Positions 1 through 12,400 of a stretch of DNA of 64,000 bases are shown piece after piece. Source of the stretch: Clusia tigrina. Its lineage: Eukaryota; Arthropoda; Insecta; Diptera; Clusiidae. A model generated the notes under the pieces. That model was not told the origin of the DNA and did no database searches. It saw only the letters and a program-made list of their open reading frames with translations. The translations under genes were made by a program, and so were the position numbers. Each line of letters starts with the position of its first letter. Position 1 is the stretch's first letter. The stretch lies in NCBI GenBank assembly GCA_920105625.2, contig OV050033.1:14900001-14964000 (forward strand). The letters are read 5' to 3'.

Positions 1-1190
1 TCATATCCTTGCATAAAGAGCTAGAGTCATGAAGGGCAATTGGAGCATGAGGGAATTATATGTGTGGGAAAAAATTACACACGGTTAAAAATTATCAAAA
101 GGATAATAATTTAAATTTGAGGGAATATTTTAAATTATGGTTTAAAAAGTTCTCAGTATAACGGCCTTTTACAGTGTTGAATATATGAGTATCAGAATGG
201 ACGCATACCTTACCAAACCTTTTTTGCCCTTACACGAAAGTAAACTGCTGCAATCCAAGCATTAAGGACGTCGACAATTAATCATTTATATGTTTACTTT
301 TAATTAGCTTCTTTTGAAGTGGGCTTATTCAAAGCAAAAGAAATATGATATGCACTGCAAGTGCATTTGCAACAGTTACAATAATAAACTTCATAGTAGC
401 TGAAACTTAATGGAAGGGGAGGAGTTAATTACCCTCCACACTTATAAAGGTTATACAAATATGCCTTAGAAAAATTTTATCTCAAGATTGAAATGTTCGA
501 GGTAGGAGCTTGGTTTGCTTATAGCACCCAGCACAATTTAACCTTGCATTGATTATTGTGTGTAGGGGATTTAAGCACAGCGACCTTTCGATTTATTGTA
601 CCCTGCATACACCACCAAAAACTAATTTGGAGTAATTTAATGACGGAAATAGATTCAACAGCAAATGAAGATAATTTATGTTTGATGATAAAAATATAGT
701 TTATATTTTGCTATAAATTAAAGGTTGTTACAAATAGTACAAAATCCCAATACTGAGCAAAAATTTTTAGTAACACATAAACTGCGAAGATTATCTCCAG
801 TATAGACTCTCACGGAAGAGGATTCAGAAAAAAAATTCAACTACTGTCTCTTTCATATATAATCTGCTGCGATATTCAGCTTCTTATTGCAAATAAAATT
901 GTTCCATGTTTCATAATTTTTGAATATGTCACTGAACCGATATCACTCCAAATGTCTACATTTCAAGGCCTTATGATAAACTTTCCATAAAAACAAAACT
1001 ACATCTGAGCCAAAAACCAGACCGTGAATGTTGGTTTCTTCTTTGAGTATAGCAATTACAACTGTCCGATTCTCTGCACTCACCACATCCTGATAGCGCC
1101 AATTACTCGCACAACTGAAATAACATTGATTCCACCAGGCTGGCCTAGATCCAAGAACTTCAAATAGAGCTCAAGTCACAAATTTTATTT
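1..1190. other. AT-rich non-coding stretch with one short LINE tag
   Basis: I see no gene here. The only recognisable item is a short retroposon tag near 545-605, listed separately. Around 1050-1100 the words 'acaactgtccgat' and 'ctctgcactcacca' resemble part of the LINE 3' tail seen at 51.6 kb, but too weakly to call. Confidence 0.5.
545..605 (-). mobile_element. Short LINE 3'-UTR tag
   Basis: Read on the minus strand, this is about 54 bp starting 'gggtacaataaatcgaaagg' and ending in a cacacaataatca tail. It matches the 3' UTR that follows the LINE coding end at 9405 and the tags at 43.24 and 44.07 kb. Possible short flanking duplications (tgcat) lie on both sides. It looks like an extremely 5'-truncated retroposition, possibly of a family that mobilises only this tail. 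Confidence 0.5.
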
Positions 1191-1199
1191 AAAGCTGAT

Positions 1200-1560
1200 G
1201 ACATGACCATTGTAATGGTGCCCTGAAATATAACTTTATTGGAGGTCAAAATTTAGTCTGCTATGAAGGAGACTATGTCACGCAAATTTGGAAGCAAATA
1301 GTCTCAGGTCACCGTTCGGTAGCGGACACCATTGACGACAATGTGATAATAGCAATGAAATCAGGCCGAATGAGCAAATAGTTTTATATTTTGATATTGT
1401 GGTATTTCTTGAAAGATTCTCTTCACTCTAAATACCTAAGTTCCGCTTTTTTATGTGGCTATTAAGCCACAAAAGAGCTTCATCGCTGAACAAAGCATTT
1501 CTAACTAAACACTGATTTTTGAAATAAATGTGCCATTACTGCTGAAAGACTTCCAGATGT
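1200..1560 (-). pseudogene. Relic Tc1/mariner-type transposase
   Basis: Minus-strand frames, joined across several breaks, give FSDEALLWLNSHIKKRNL (about 1510-1450). This corresponds to the first catalytic segment (SDEAHF..GYVNKQN) of DDE transposases like the copy at 33.4-34.4 kb. Downstream, near 1335-1260, comes NGVRYRT and then a leucine-rich stretch in the order expected for that family. Stops and frameshifts are frequent, so it is an old dead copy. Its ends are not defined. The match is by motif order only. Confidence 0.45.
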
Positions 1561-1599
1561 CATCAGCTGATTCACATGTTACAGAGTCAGTCGAAAAAG

Positions 1600-3740
1600 T
1601 ATGATAGTATATAAAAAACTTCCTTTACTTATTCAATGTTAACAGAAATCTTAAATAGGTTTTTTTCAGCAAATATTCCTCACCATGAAAATCAGAATAT
1701 CCTGGGATTTTATAGTCTGGTTAACGATTCTACGATACACATTCATTTCTTGACCTCCATTCGTTAAGTAACGCACACTACACGTAAGCGAGATACAGGA
1801 GAGATAGTAGAGTTGCGTCCAGAGACGTTTAAATATTGAAATGAACTTTGCGTGATCCAATAATTTTTAACATAAAACCCCTGAACTAATAATTTTTAAT
1901 TGCGCTTCCACATCTCTCGAGTATGTTAGCGAGCAGTTCTCTTTCCAGTTGATTTACGATCATTATTTTTAATATTTTTGTTTTGATTTCTCTGCTCGTT
2001 TGCGTATTAATTGCTAGCTTTGACGCTTATTTTATGCATATAAAAAAGGTTGCAACGCGGAATTATTTCTTTTAATAAAAAAATATGTTTCCAAAAGCAC
2101 TGAGTTTGTTTGTTTGTTCACACTTTGACTGACGCTCTTTTATTGTTGGTTGTTGCCACATATTTTTGTAGCACGCTGTAAAATGTGTTTTTGTACACAG
2201 ACAGCAACAAAAGTGACTCTCTTCTTTGCCGCCTCCATCCAACCACCAACAACATATTACAATACAACCACACAGACAGAAACATTTGTGGTTACTTTGG
2301 TGAAACTTTTCAACTCATTTGTTAAGCTGCAGGACTATTTAAACGCGGCAGTGCAGCGAACGCTTTTTAATGTGGAGCTTTGTGGATTTGCTTTGCCATT
2401 TTTTATGAGTTACCAGCACATAAAATTCAACAATTGCTCGCTGCCGCCGAGCAAGGTTCAGTGCACTCTGCTCTGGATTAAGGTGTGAGTGAGTTTATGG
2501 CTGGAGAGTGAGGTAAATGACACAGAAACCACAAAGAAAGTGAGCAACACAAACGAAATTGCTACACTAAATTGAAAACGAACAAAATGCGTGTACTTTT
2601 TGTAGCCGTGGGCCTGAATATCAGTGGAAGTGTGCTATTTTCAAATGGCTTCAGTAGAAGGAGTGTGGCATATTTCCACCTTAGCTGCATAACTAGTGGA
2701 ATAGTGCCCAAGCTAATGCAAGGAAGCTGTAATTTCTAGAAGATCACCATAATAAAGGATATGGTTGTGTACCTACGTACTCATAAAAGTGAAGCAGGAC
2801 CATTAATAGCATGATAATTAGAAATTTATTCGTAGAACATTGCAGCCCCGCAAAAATAATGCTAAAGTGATTCTAGTATAGCAACGCAAATATTTGGCAA
2901 GGATGGTTTTATAGAACAGCATTTTCTTCATCAAACACTGAAAGGGGACTTAGGGAGCAGTTTCTTGAATTGCGCCCGCTTTAAAAATGCACCGAACAAC
3001 TTGGATTACATTCCATTTATGGCTCAAATTTTGTGGTGAACCTTAGAGTAGTTTAAAAATATTATGGGCATCCCTTGCTTGAATGTTTTGATAATTCTCT
3101 CTACGGGGGTTCTCCGTCCTACCCACAGCTAGAATTATTCAAGTGTCTCGGAAGCAGTTAAGTATTTTTAATATGGCAAAGTTATTTATTTTTAAATTTA
3201 CTTTTGTCCAGCTTTAAACAGCAAAATCTGTAAACCCTTCCAGTCAACAACCCTTGAAAATTTCATATTGTGTTTGACCTTTTGCTCGAAAGAAATTTGC
3301 AAGAATTTCTCCTTTTTTTTTTGTTTTTGTGACACAGCACCTTTTCTTTCGTATTCTCCCTTGTCAAGTCAGTGCGGATGTTAGAGTTATCCACTCAATA
3401 AGCAGGGCACGGTATAAAATCGATGAGTCATGGCACAAATTGTCAAAAATTCTCCCGCTTCCTTCCTGATAGTCACAATTCGAATATCAGAATTAGCCTC
3501 ATCCTGTCCGTTCGGTACAGTAGCGAGCGATATGGTTTCGAAGGAAAACGTAAGCTGATTGTGTAAAATTGAACAAACATTCTCGTTGTACTGCAGCCAG
3601 TTAAGGCTCACCCCAAAAGTATGCTATGAATTTCTATAGCTTGATATAATGTAGAATAATATTAAAAAGTTCCTAAATTAATTAATTTGTTTGTCGTCGG
3701 TTATTTTTCTTAAGAACTGCTGCACCAATAAAATGGTTCC
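1600..3740. other. Non-coding DNA, no gene recognised
   Basis: A 112-codon open frame at 2150-2488 lacks an ATG at its best start and has no recognisable domain. It is rich in ACA/CAA words, so I treat it as chance. The other open frames are short and overlap on both strands. Nothing else stands out. Confidence 0.5.
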
Positions 3741-3879
3741 ATAACTTATTCATTGATTTTCCTTTTCATGCAGAAACCACTGACGCCGTTCGTCCAGGTC
3801 GTCAAATATGTGACGTCACCAGAACAGAAAATAAACCAAAAAATACACGATATGACTATGAAGAATGACACACTCAGAT

Positions 3880-4060
3880 TGTATCTTGGAGGACGATTCA
3901 TAGTTGTGGATGAAACATGGATGCATCACTTACACCATAAATTAGATAAATAGGCGAATAAGCGCTAAATAAGTCCAAAACAATCTTATCGAGATCATGA
4001 CTACAGTTTTTTTGCATGAACGCTATATAATCCACACCGAAAATTTTGAAAGCAGCTTTC
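3880..4060 (+). pseudogene. Relic mariner transposase fragment
   Basis: The plus-strand reading gives GGRFIVVDETWMHHLHHK, matching the mariner signature around the first catalytic aspartate (RRFITVDETW.HHYTPE). A stop follows. About 35 codons later comes TTVFLHERYIIHTENFE, which fits the next conserved mariner segment (ATVFWDA.GII.IDYLEK). Order and spacing agree with a decayed internal piece of a mariner transposase. Terminal repeats and the second and third catalytic residues are not recognisable. Confidence 0.5.
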
Positions 4061-4815
4061 GTTGTTCGGTGATTCAATCGTTTTGTTCCTTTCAGTCTAT
4101 TTGAGCAACTGTAGCTTCATTGATTGTGCTCTGAAAGTAGTGAATTATTTTCAAGCAGTTATGTGGAGTGAGTATCTTAGTCAAATCACTCATACCCCAC
4201 CTTTTAGACCCAGCGAAGTGTCACCTCTGGGCATCCTCATATGATGTTAGCTGATTTGAAATCCATTTATATTTCATAGGAATACAAACTTCATGATTAT
4301 TCAAAACTGGGTTTACCTCATCACTCCGCTGTTCCATTTTATTTAAAAAAGTGCCCACTTTTTGGTGACTTCCTTTGGTAACCATCCCAAAAATCCTAGA
4401 CTTTGTGCAGGTCTGAAAGGTTTCTTTCCCCATTCCTTGTATTGCTATGGAATTTTCATTACTACTGTAGGAGTCGTTCTCAGTCCTGCTGTTGTAAGTA
4501 GATAAGCATTCTTTGGATTTTGAGCAGCCTTAATTGTGATGTGGTTTCTTAGTTGGCCTTCTTCCACCCCATAATAGAGACATAAAGGATGTTGCCGTGA
4601 ATTATTGTTTTGAAAATCCATTGTGATATTAATCCATAATAATTGAAACTCTTGAGTATCCAATGTGTAATATACTAGAATATTTCAAAAGGGTTTTATG
4701 AGTTTTTGTGATATATTTGATCTAAGTCTTTCAGCAAAGTTTTATCTAGATGTGGGTGCTGTCAAACTTATTGATAGAACTTCATTTTTGCTTTGTTCTC
4801 TTAGTAGTGCTTCCG

Positions 4816-5014
4816 AATATCTTCCACATTGCCTTTGCCTCTGAATATCCTTAACAGTACCATCGCCCGTTTCATTTATATGATTATAATTTGTTTTCCA
4901 TTTCACAAAGATCTCAAATTATAATCATATAAATGAAACGGGCGATGGTACTGTTAAGGATATTCAGAGGCAAAGGCAATGTGGAAGATATTTTCCATTT
5001 CCCAAAGATCTCCG
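4816..5014. repeat. 77-bp perfect inverted repeat with duplicated spacer
   Basis: Bases 4816-4892 and 4916-4992 are exact reverse complements over 77 bp, separated by a 23-bp spacer (4893-4915). The spacer word ttttccatttcacaaagatc recurs with one change just after the right arm (4991-5012). So the layout is inverted arm, spacer, arm, spacer copy. This looks like a template-switch or fold-back product. No transposon ends are visible. Confidence 0.9.
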
Positions 5015-6780
5015 AATGCAGCTCTACATTTTTACATCTACGAACTAAGCAAGTTAGAATGCTAAGGTTGGTAAAAATTTCCTTCAATCCTTGCGAAGTT
5101 TGCATCACAACTTACACCACAGGCTGTAACTCATTCATAAAAATAATGCCAACCATTTCACCCACAATAAATATTCGAAGCTTATAATTTGTGTGTACTT
5201 TTATTGTCAAAGGCTGGCAACGCGGGGAAAATCAATGTTCAACTGGCAATAAACGGCGACAGTTATTTGGCGCCACAATCTCTGCTAAAATCACAAAGAA
5301 AATCAACAAAAACAGCACACCCCTACATATGCAATAATACATATTGCACACCCCCACGATATGCAAGGAGACCTGCAAACACACAACCCCACGCAAACAC
5401 ACACACACACACTCATTCACAAATGAATATAAGGATTCATGGGCGTGGAGGTGTGCGTTGCCGCTTCCTGCTGCATTGCAGGTAGTAATTAAATCGCATT
5501 CGTTTATTCAATTTATATGCGCTTCAGTAATATTCAATCTGGACGACCTTCCCCCTGCATCGCTGCACAATTTTTTCCTGTAACAACCAGTAAAAAAAAT
5601 AAACAACTGCAGCAACAAGAACGCCTACTACAGCAGTTATTAGAGCAACAGCGTGTGTGCGGCGCTTACAAGTCCTGCGCTCTCACATACATCGCTGCAT
5701 ATATGCAAACGCATAAATTTGCTGCATGCAGAAACAGTCTCCTGCAGCAGCGGCCGTGCTGGTAGCAGCAACTTTATGGATGTAGAAGGTTGGTGGTTAT
5801 GTTGTTGTTATTGTTGTTGTTGTTGTTGTTGCACGCGGTAAATTTGTATTTGTGCCAATTTTAATTGAATTAGCAAAACTTACCAGCGCTGCCAACACCA
5901 CTTCCTTTTCCGTCCACACACAAACACAGAAACACACATACGCACACATCCGCAAATCCTAACGCACATGCCCTGCCCACTCATACACATGCAACCACTT
6001 CCGCTCCATACATAGTTGTATTTTATGTGTAAGCGCCGCCACCCAGCTGCGGCAGACAGGTACCAAAGTTAATTATTGCAATTTCCGCTGCAAATTGTTT
6101 TGTGCACTGCGAGGCTTATTTTATTAACTTGTTATTGCACTGTTGTAATTTGGAGGACGGTGTCTGCGAGCAGTTCCCATTCTTGTTTTTGTTCCTGTTG
6201 TTATTGTTCCTGATGTTGGTGTGGTTGATGCTGCCGCTCCTCCTGCTGCTGTTGGCGTTTTAGCGCCAACTTTTCACAATTCCAACCAAACCATTTTTGC
6301 TGGCGTTGGCTTTGGCTGCGGTTGCGCTGCATTCCAAGCATTTCCCGCTGCCACAAACCAGTGCAGTGCTAAAACTCCATAGAAATACTGCATTTTTAGC
6401 TAGTTTCATCAGATTTTTAAAATACTATCTTTGCACATTTTTTATCACGCATTCTTTGTCAGGATTATTTTTGCAACTAATTTGAGTCTGCCATATACCC
6501 ACGGTTAAATGTTAGTACGCGCTCAGTCAGTTGGATGTTTCCTTGAGTGTGTTTATTAAGTCGAGTTGAGCAGCATGTCGATGAGAATGTAAGCTCAATA
6601 TAAAAACAGAACATTATTCCCCTTTGCAGCCGTTTAAAGGACTTGAACTTTTTACTCACCCCACTTTCATACAATATTCAGCGTTAAATTTTATTAAAGT
6701 GTCTGTGTGTGCGTGTCTTCTGTAAAATAGTAAATTGAATTTTCAAAAATTTGCATTACAACTCCGCCAAGTCAAGCAAC
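5015..6780. other. Microsatellite-rich non-coding DNA
   Basis: Holds a short CA run (5397-5413), CAG/CAA-rich words (5600-5660), a TTG run (about 5799-5831) and many CACA/GCTG words. The open frames over these runs are translations of simple sequence and overlap in both directions. The texture resembles intronic or regulatory DNA of flies. No exon can be supported. Confidence 0.5.
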
Positions 6781-7205
6781 GGTATAACTGCCTGGTGTTG
6801 TGAGTTAGGATCAAGCTACCTGTGTGTAGTGGACTCACAGCACCAACTCCTAATAGACACTACACATTTGGCGTAGTTAACTTTATACAATTAAAGTTCA
6901 TTAAGAGAGCACATATTTGCGTAACTGGAACACCAGAAAAGTCAATACGTAGACTGAAAGTGTTCTTTGTAAATAGTATATAAGAATTATGATTTTAAGA
7001 ATAAACTACTTGATATTTTTAACTTTAAACAATAAACTAGTGTTTATACTGTAAGTGATTGTTAGGTTTTCAGCTACACGCGCGGTCAATACAGACAGCA
7101 ACAGGACGCTCCCCACGGACACCGGCAAGCACAGTCCCCAACACTGGGGTACCAGCAACTAAGAAAGCCTCCAAACCCAAAGGCAAATTCATGATAGTCT
7201 CATTA
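6780..7205 (+). mobile_element. Possible retroelement leader and ORF fragment
   Basis: A segment ending 'tacacatttggcgtagtt' (near 6860-6885) resembles the junction of an LTR with a TGGCG-type primer-binding site. Near 7089-7205 an open plus-strand frame reads proline-, threonine- and lysine-rich protein (PRTPASTVPNTG, then ATKKASKPKGK), the kind of composition seen at the start of retroelement ORF1 or Gag proteins. No LTR pair or zinc knuckle is visible. This is a weak, mainly compositional call. Confidence 0.2.
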
Positions 7206-9035
7206 GGTTGGTGAGCGATGCTCAAGAATTCTCACCTTTAAAATAGGAAAGAGGAACCAAATCTATTTAACAGTTAATGGACTTGGCTAACATCAATATT
7301 ACTGGATGTAAATGTTTTCTCAAAAAGTTCAATTTTTGTCTGTACCTAAGCTCTTCCCAAGTATCCATCTGTTTTGCGACAGTAATATAATTAACATAAG
7401 TGTGTCCTCAAGCTTTCCATGAGTTCCAGAAACTTTCATCGAACTCAACCTACTGTCATGCAAGTATATAACTAATGCGTTTTGAAGTTATATCCATTTC
7501 GTGATATTTAAAGTAGTTGTGGAGATATTCTAACTTAACTTTGAAAATTTCGCATTTTCTGATATTATTATCCCTGAATCAACTTGAAGAAAAGTAGTTT
7601 TCTAAGCCAGTCTTATTCAACTTATCTCTTTCTCTATTCGATATACCTCGAGATATTCTACATATGACAGGCTACTTCATAAAACAGATATTCCTTAGCT
7701 ACTGACTGGTTTCCCCAATTTCAAGAAGAAGAAGAATCCATGGAGTCTTATAATGTAGTCAAGTTGCACCTGATACTAAAAATAACAAAGGAAATCCTTG
7801 CCATCATTTATAGACCAGAAAAAGAGAAGAAGCTCAAAAAGGATGTTGAAAGGTCAACTTACGCTGAATAGTGAGCTTAAAATTTAAAGCCATACATTTT
7901 TTAATTAAAGTTTCCCCACCACAAATTTTACTTAAAACCGCCGTAATTGATCTCAGCTGGGAATTTGGTGGCACCATTTACACGCGTTCAGTTCATGCAC
8001 TAAAACTAAATATCAACCAATTTGTTAATTCCTTCCCAAAATACCAACAACAAAACAACCGAGTGAAAATGTGTGGAAACTGAACAGAAAAAACCTCGTC
8101 TAATTGCTTCCCAAAGTGGAAGTAATCCAAGTTCCCTGCAGTAATTAAATTGCAACTGAAATGAATTTGAAGTGCACTTCGCTGGGATTTCATTGCGTTT
8201 GCAAAAAAAAAAAAAAAACGTATGCTCAGCGCAAGACCCCAGCGCGGAGTGCGTGTGTGGGTGAAATACAAAATGTACAGTGAGGACTATGTGTATTAGT
8301 AATGGAATCAATATTAGTTGTTAAGCGAGTAGAGCCGCAGCGTGAAGGAACGGGAGTAGCCACGGCGGAAACATTAAAAAGTGCAACAGCAAAACGTACG
8401 AACGCTTCAAGGGAAACCATGATAAAAGCAAGCTGCCAATTCCATTAAACGAACACGCATATATACACAGAAATACACACACGAGACAGAGACGCAAGCC
8501 ACAACACGCCAACACGCAAGCGAATGGTTGCACACACCAATGCGTTTCAATTGAGCATATGTACGCGCTCCATAGAGTCTTTGACCATGCAGTTGGACGC
8601 ACCACTTAAGTGAACCATTCGAAGTTGCTGTGCGTCGCACTGTGACGCGAATGCTCTTTAAATTTGCTCACTTTAGTCATCTTTTGCAGCAAGTTGTCGG
8701 AATAAGCTGGTATATATATGATCGTGGTTTTCTTAGATGATCCTTCGACACTATTCGTAAGATCAGATTCTGTGTGAAAAGTCACAGTAAAAGCAATTCA
8801 CATATGTAGAGAGAATCTGGTACTATTCTCATAAGGAAGAAATTATATATCACTACCTATAAGGGGTTGGGTTAGTCTCCATCAAGTGTGATATTTGTAA
8901 AATGAATCAATATATCAACTAAACAGAGAGTACAGAGTGTGTCTACCAGTTTGTTTACAATTACTGGTCAGGTTACTCGACCTCAATTATGATCAGCTAT
9001 TTGTAAAATAAATTAAATATGAAAAAGGGTAGTAT
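7206..9035. other. Non-coding DNA, no gene recognised
   Basis: A poly-A run lies at about 8204-8218 and CA-rich words at 8460-8500. Open frames of 60-100 codons occur on both strands over the same bases and none has a recognisable domain. Confidence 0.5.
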
Positions 9036-9039
9036 ATAG

Positions 9040-9478
9040 AATTTTGGCGGACCCTCCAGTACTTTACGGATGTTGCTTCAATTGGGAGATTTTAATCCCA
9101 AAAGAGCTAAGGACTTAATAAATACGCCTCGGAGTAAATTAAGAATCATCACAGGCATTTTAAGCGGACATTGTAGACTCAACTACCATTTGAGCAAGTT
9201 GGGTATATCTTCAGATGCCATCTGTCGATTCTGTGGAGAAAGTGACGAAACCTCACTGCACCTGATCATAGACTGCGGACCATTGGCACACAAAAGACAC
9301 AGGTGTTTTGGAGAATATATCTTAGATATGAGCAAGATCCCTCATCTTGATTCCTCCAAAATATATGAATTCCTGTCGGAAATCAACCTGGCAGAAGATT
9401 TATAGATGAGACTATCGTCATCTTTCAAATAAATAGGGGCAGCACAATAGATCTTTCAGGTCGCAGTGTATAACACCC
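9040..9478 (+). mobile_element. LINE 3' fragment: C-terminal Cys/His motif and 3' UTR
   Basis: An open frame from about 9046 to the stop at 9403-9405 encodes the last ~115 residues of a non-LTR retrotransposon ORF2. After a basic segment (RSKLRIITGILSGHCRLNYH) comes CRFCGESDET, then H and C in the order C-x2-C-x9-H-x4-C. This is the zinc-knuckle-like end found after RNase H in I/LOA-like LINEs. The 3' UTR continues to a conserved tag (9428-9473, agatctttcaggtcgcagtg) also found elsewhere in the window. The copy is 5'-truncated but its frame is unbroken, so it is fairly young. Flanking tatata words could be a target duplication. Confidence 0.85.
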
Positions 9479-12400
9479 CTATATAAATCTAATTGCTTCC
9501 TTCAGGCGACTTCAAGTGCACTATAAAGAACAAAAAGTTGGCATCAACTATAGCATTGTAAGTGAAATTTCTTTTGCTGAGTCGTTAAAAATTCATACAG
9601 CCATGAAAATCATTCCCGATGTTCATAAACAATGGCGACCTATATCAAATTTATAAAAGAAGTAGTTCTGGGATATTGCACTTGGATATTGTGAGCTGAT
9701 AGGCGAATTTATTACCAGAGTCAGATAAGGATAACACCGAAAACTGTCGACGACTGAATTTTTCGTTAGCATAAATCCGCTATTCTCCTGTCCACCAATT
9801 TGATGGTATGTAAATCTCATTTTACCAAATCCAGCAATGAAACGAAACGTTTCCTTGTGAAGTCCCCAATCACTCCGAACATTCCATTCCAAACAGTTCA
9901 ATAGTTAAGAATTTATAAAATTTTGAGTAAAATTTCTCCTTTTTCACACAGTTCCTTCTGTGTGGGTATGGGTGTGTGGTACTTCGCATGTGTGTAGCTT
10001 CACAGGTTTGTAGCTCTGGCTCTGCAACCATATTGAATTATTTCTTTCCTCAGCATCTTACATCGACCGCACACAAAACCTTGGGTACTCGCCTACACTC
10101 ACACTCACTCACCCGCGGGCATAAGCACGTTGTTGCATTTGTATGGGTGCATCGGTGCAAGTGTGTTAAGTGCCGAATCTGCTCGCGTCAGTGGGAAAAT
10201 GCAATGAAAACGCGCCGAGTTGTTCTTATTTGTGGCGGTGCGGATTGCTGTGCAGAAGGTTTACAAGGTCGTGTAAAAATTGTTTTTATGCATGCACTCA
10301 ACACATATTTTCACTACATGCCCTCATGCCCTGCACACATATCCCACATCCGAATACATTTTCCTTTTTTGTTTTCTTTGTTGTTGTTGTTGTTTGTTTT
10401 TTATAAATTTATCAAGTGTGTGGGTAGGAAGGAACCCTGTTGCATTTGGCACTTTGAAGCGCGGTTTCATTTCAAATTGATTTGGTTTTGGCCTCAGTGG
10501 TGGGCATTTCCAATTTGTGGCCATGTGCGCCTTGTTAGTTAACACTGCAGTGGGTCTTCTCAATAAACTCTTTCAAATATTTTGATCAAATTCTGATTGT
10601 TTTTTTTTTTTTTTTGTGGGTATTATAATTGAGTAGTAGGGGGAATTTCATCGTAACAAATTTTCGCCTGAAGGAAAATTGTTTTTCGAATTACAGTTGG
10701 TATCAAAAATAAACTAATGGAAAATGATTATGTTACGATTACAATTTTTTATATAAACATTACTCCAATTTATTAGATCCTATTAGCTTCGGTATACTAT
10801 CAAGAATTTGCAATTACAAGGGACCTTATTGGTGCTTCACTCGGAGCAGTCAATTTGTTTTATTTAGTTTTCTACATCAGGGTTCCCCACGTACTGTTAG
10901 TTAAATAATTGTTCCGTCTATGGTCCTCAGCTATTTTAAACATAATTAAATTAATCGCAAATATGTCAGTTCCATAATTTAGAAGTTTTCTAAATTTAAG
11001 TAAAGAAGTCCCATTCCTCATAGTACCTCCAATGTAGAAGCATATTTGGCTCACAGGGCTTGCCGTGGGTTTTCAAAAGCAAAAAATCCTATTACCATAA
11101 AGGAAATCACTTACAACAAATACAAAAGGCAACAAAACAGCACTCAGTAACCCCAACTTCTGCGACATGTCTTATGTCTGATGATGACATCCAAATTTGG
11201 CAAGAAATATATTCCTCTTGTGTCTACTCTTTGGACAGAAAGTGAATGAACCTAGAAGGATTCCAAGACACACTTTATATTTCCGCGTTGTCTTCTTCCT
11301 TTCCTCCAATAATTCTGTTGCAAGTGCCTTTTCCTGTTCCACACACTCAGTAAATCAATGTAACAGTTAATTGTCCATGCTTCAGCTCACGTGCTTCATT
11401 CAACTGATTATTTCAATAAAACCGGACCGTTTATCAACAGCATAGTTCTCAGCTGGATTATCGTTGATTCTTACCTGACAGTTTGTATACATTATCATAG
11501 AGGACTCGGTGGTTCTTGGATGACGCCACTCCTTATGTTTCGTTTGTTATGGCATCGTACATTTTTGTTTTGTTTCAGTTTCCGTTTAAACAACCTTAAA
11601 CACATTTTCAATTTAAATTACGCACACCGATCATATTCAGAAGCTGTCAGTGGAAGCTGGAATTAAAAACAATCTTTGATCTCTCTGCTTGACTGTAGTA
11701 TAAAAGACTTCAAGCAATATAAACACACACTTTTCATTCCATATCTGAAGTTCCCGCTGTCACTCTGAATTCTATCACAGTCATCCCCTGCTTTTGCCAG
11801 CAATTTCCGTCTTCCCTTTGGCCGTGGCTGGTACTCTTTTATTTATAACTTTCATTTACATCTCACGCAGCGCCATTGAAGTTTGCCAATACATGCACCC
11901 GCACGTACAAATAATAGTTGTGGCAGCACTTGAAATCCTATTGTTTTTATATTCTGCATTACGGATTACGTATACGCCATGGAACCCCTTGGTACGCTGC
12001 CTCAGCATCACATGTGGCACAGTTTAAAATTGTTTTATTTGATATTAGCTTAGCACGAAAACGCTTGCGTCGGTCTGTCTGCAGTAAGCCACTACTACAC
12101 TGGCTGCTACACACCCCCGAGCCACCCACACACGCCTCCATTTAAAGCCACTATGTGCTCTGTAGCTGTTGCTACTTGAGAATACTTGTACTTTATGTCC
12201 CCCTTTTGCCTGTACAGAAGCACGCTCTCGAGTGCGGTGTGTTTTTGTGTGAAGCAAAAGGATTTACTAGCTTCCTTTGCTGTTGACAGCGTGGCATCCT
12301 TTTCATGTGTGGTGGCTTGTCAGGTGCCCATGTCTTGCGTCTTTCGTCGTAACGCCGTAGTAAACGCAGTGCCGCAGCATTCCAAAGGCGCGTTTCATGA

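Noticed and set aside
4933..5187. 84-codon plus-strand frame over the inverted repeat
   Set aside because: Openness is created by the duplicated arm; no domain, and the mirrored frame is equally open on the minus strand.
9976..10542. 188-codon plus-strand open frame
   Set aside because: Non-ATG start, Cys- and His-rich translation of GT/CA words, with several other frames open over the same bases.
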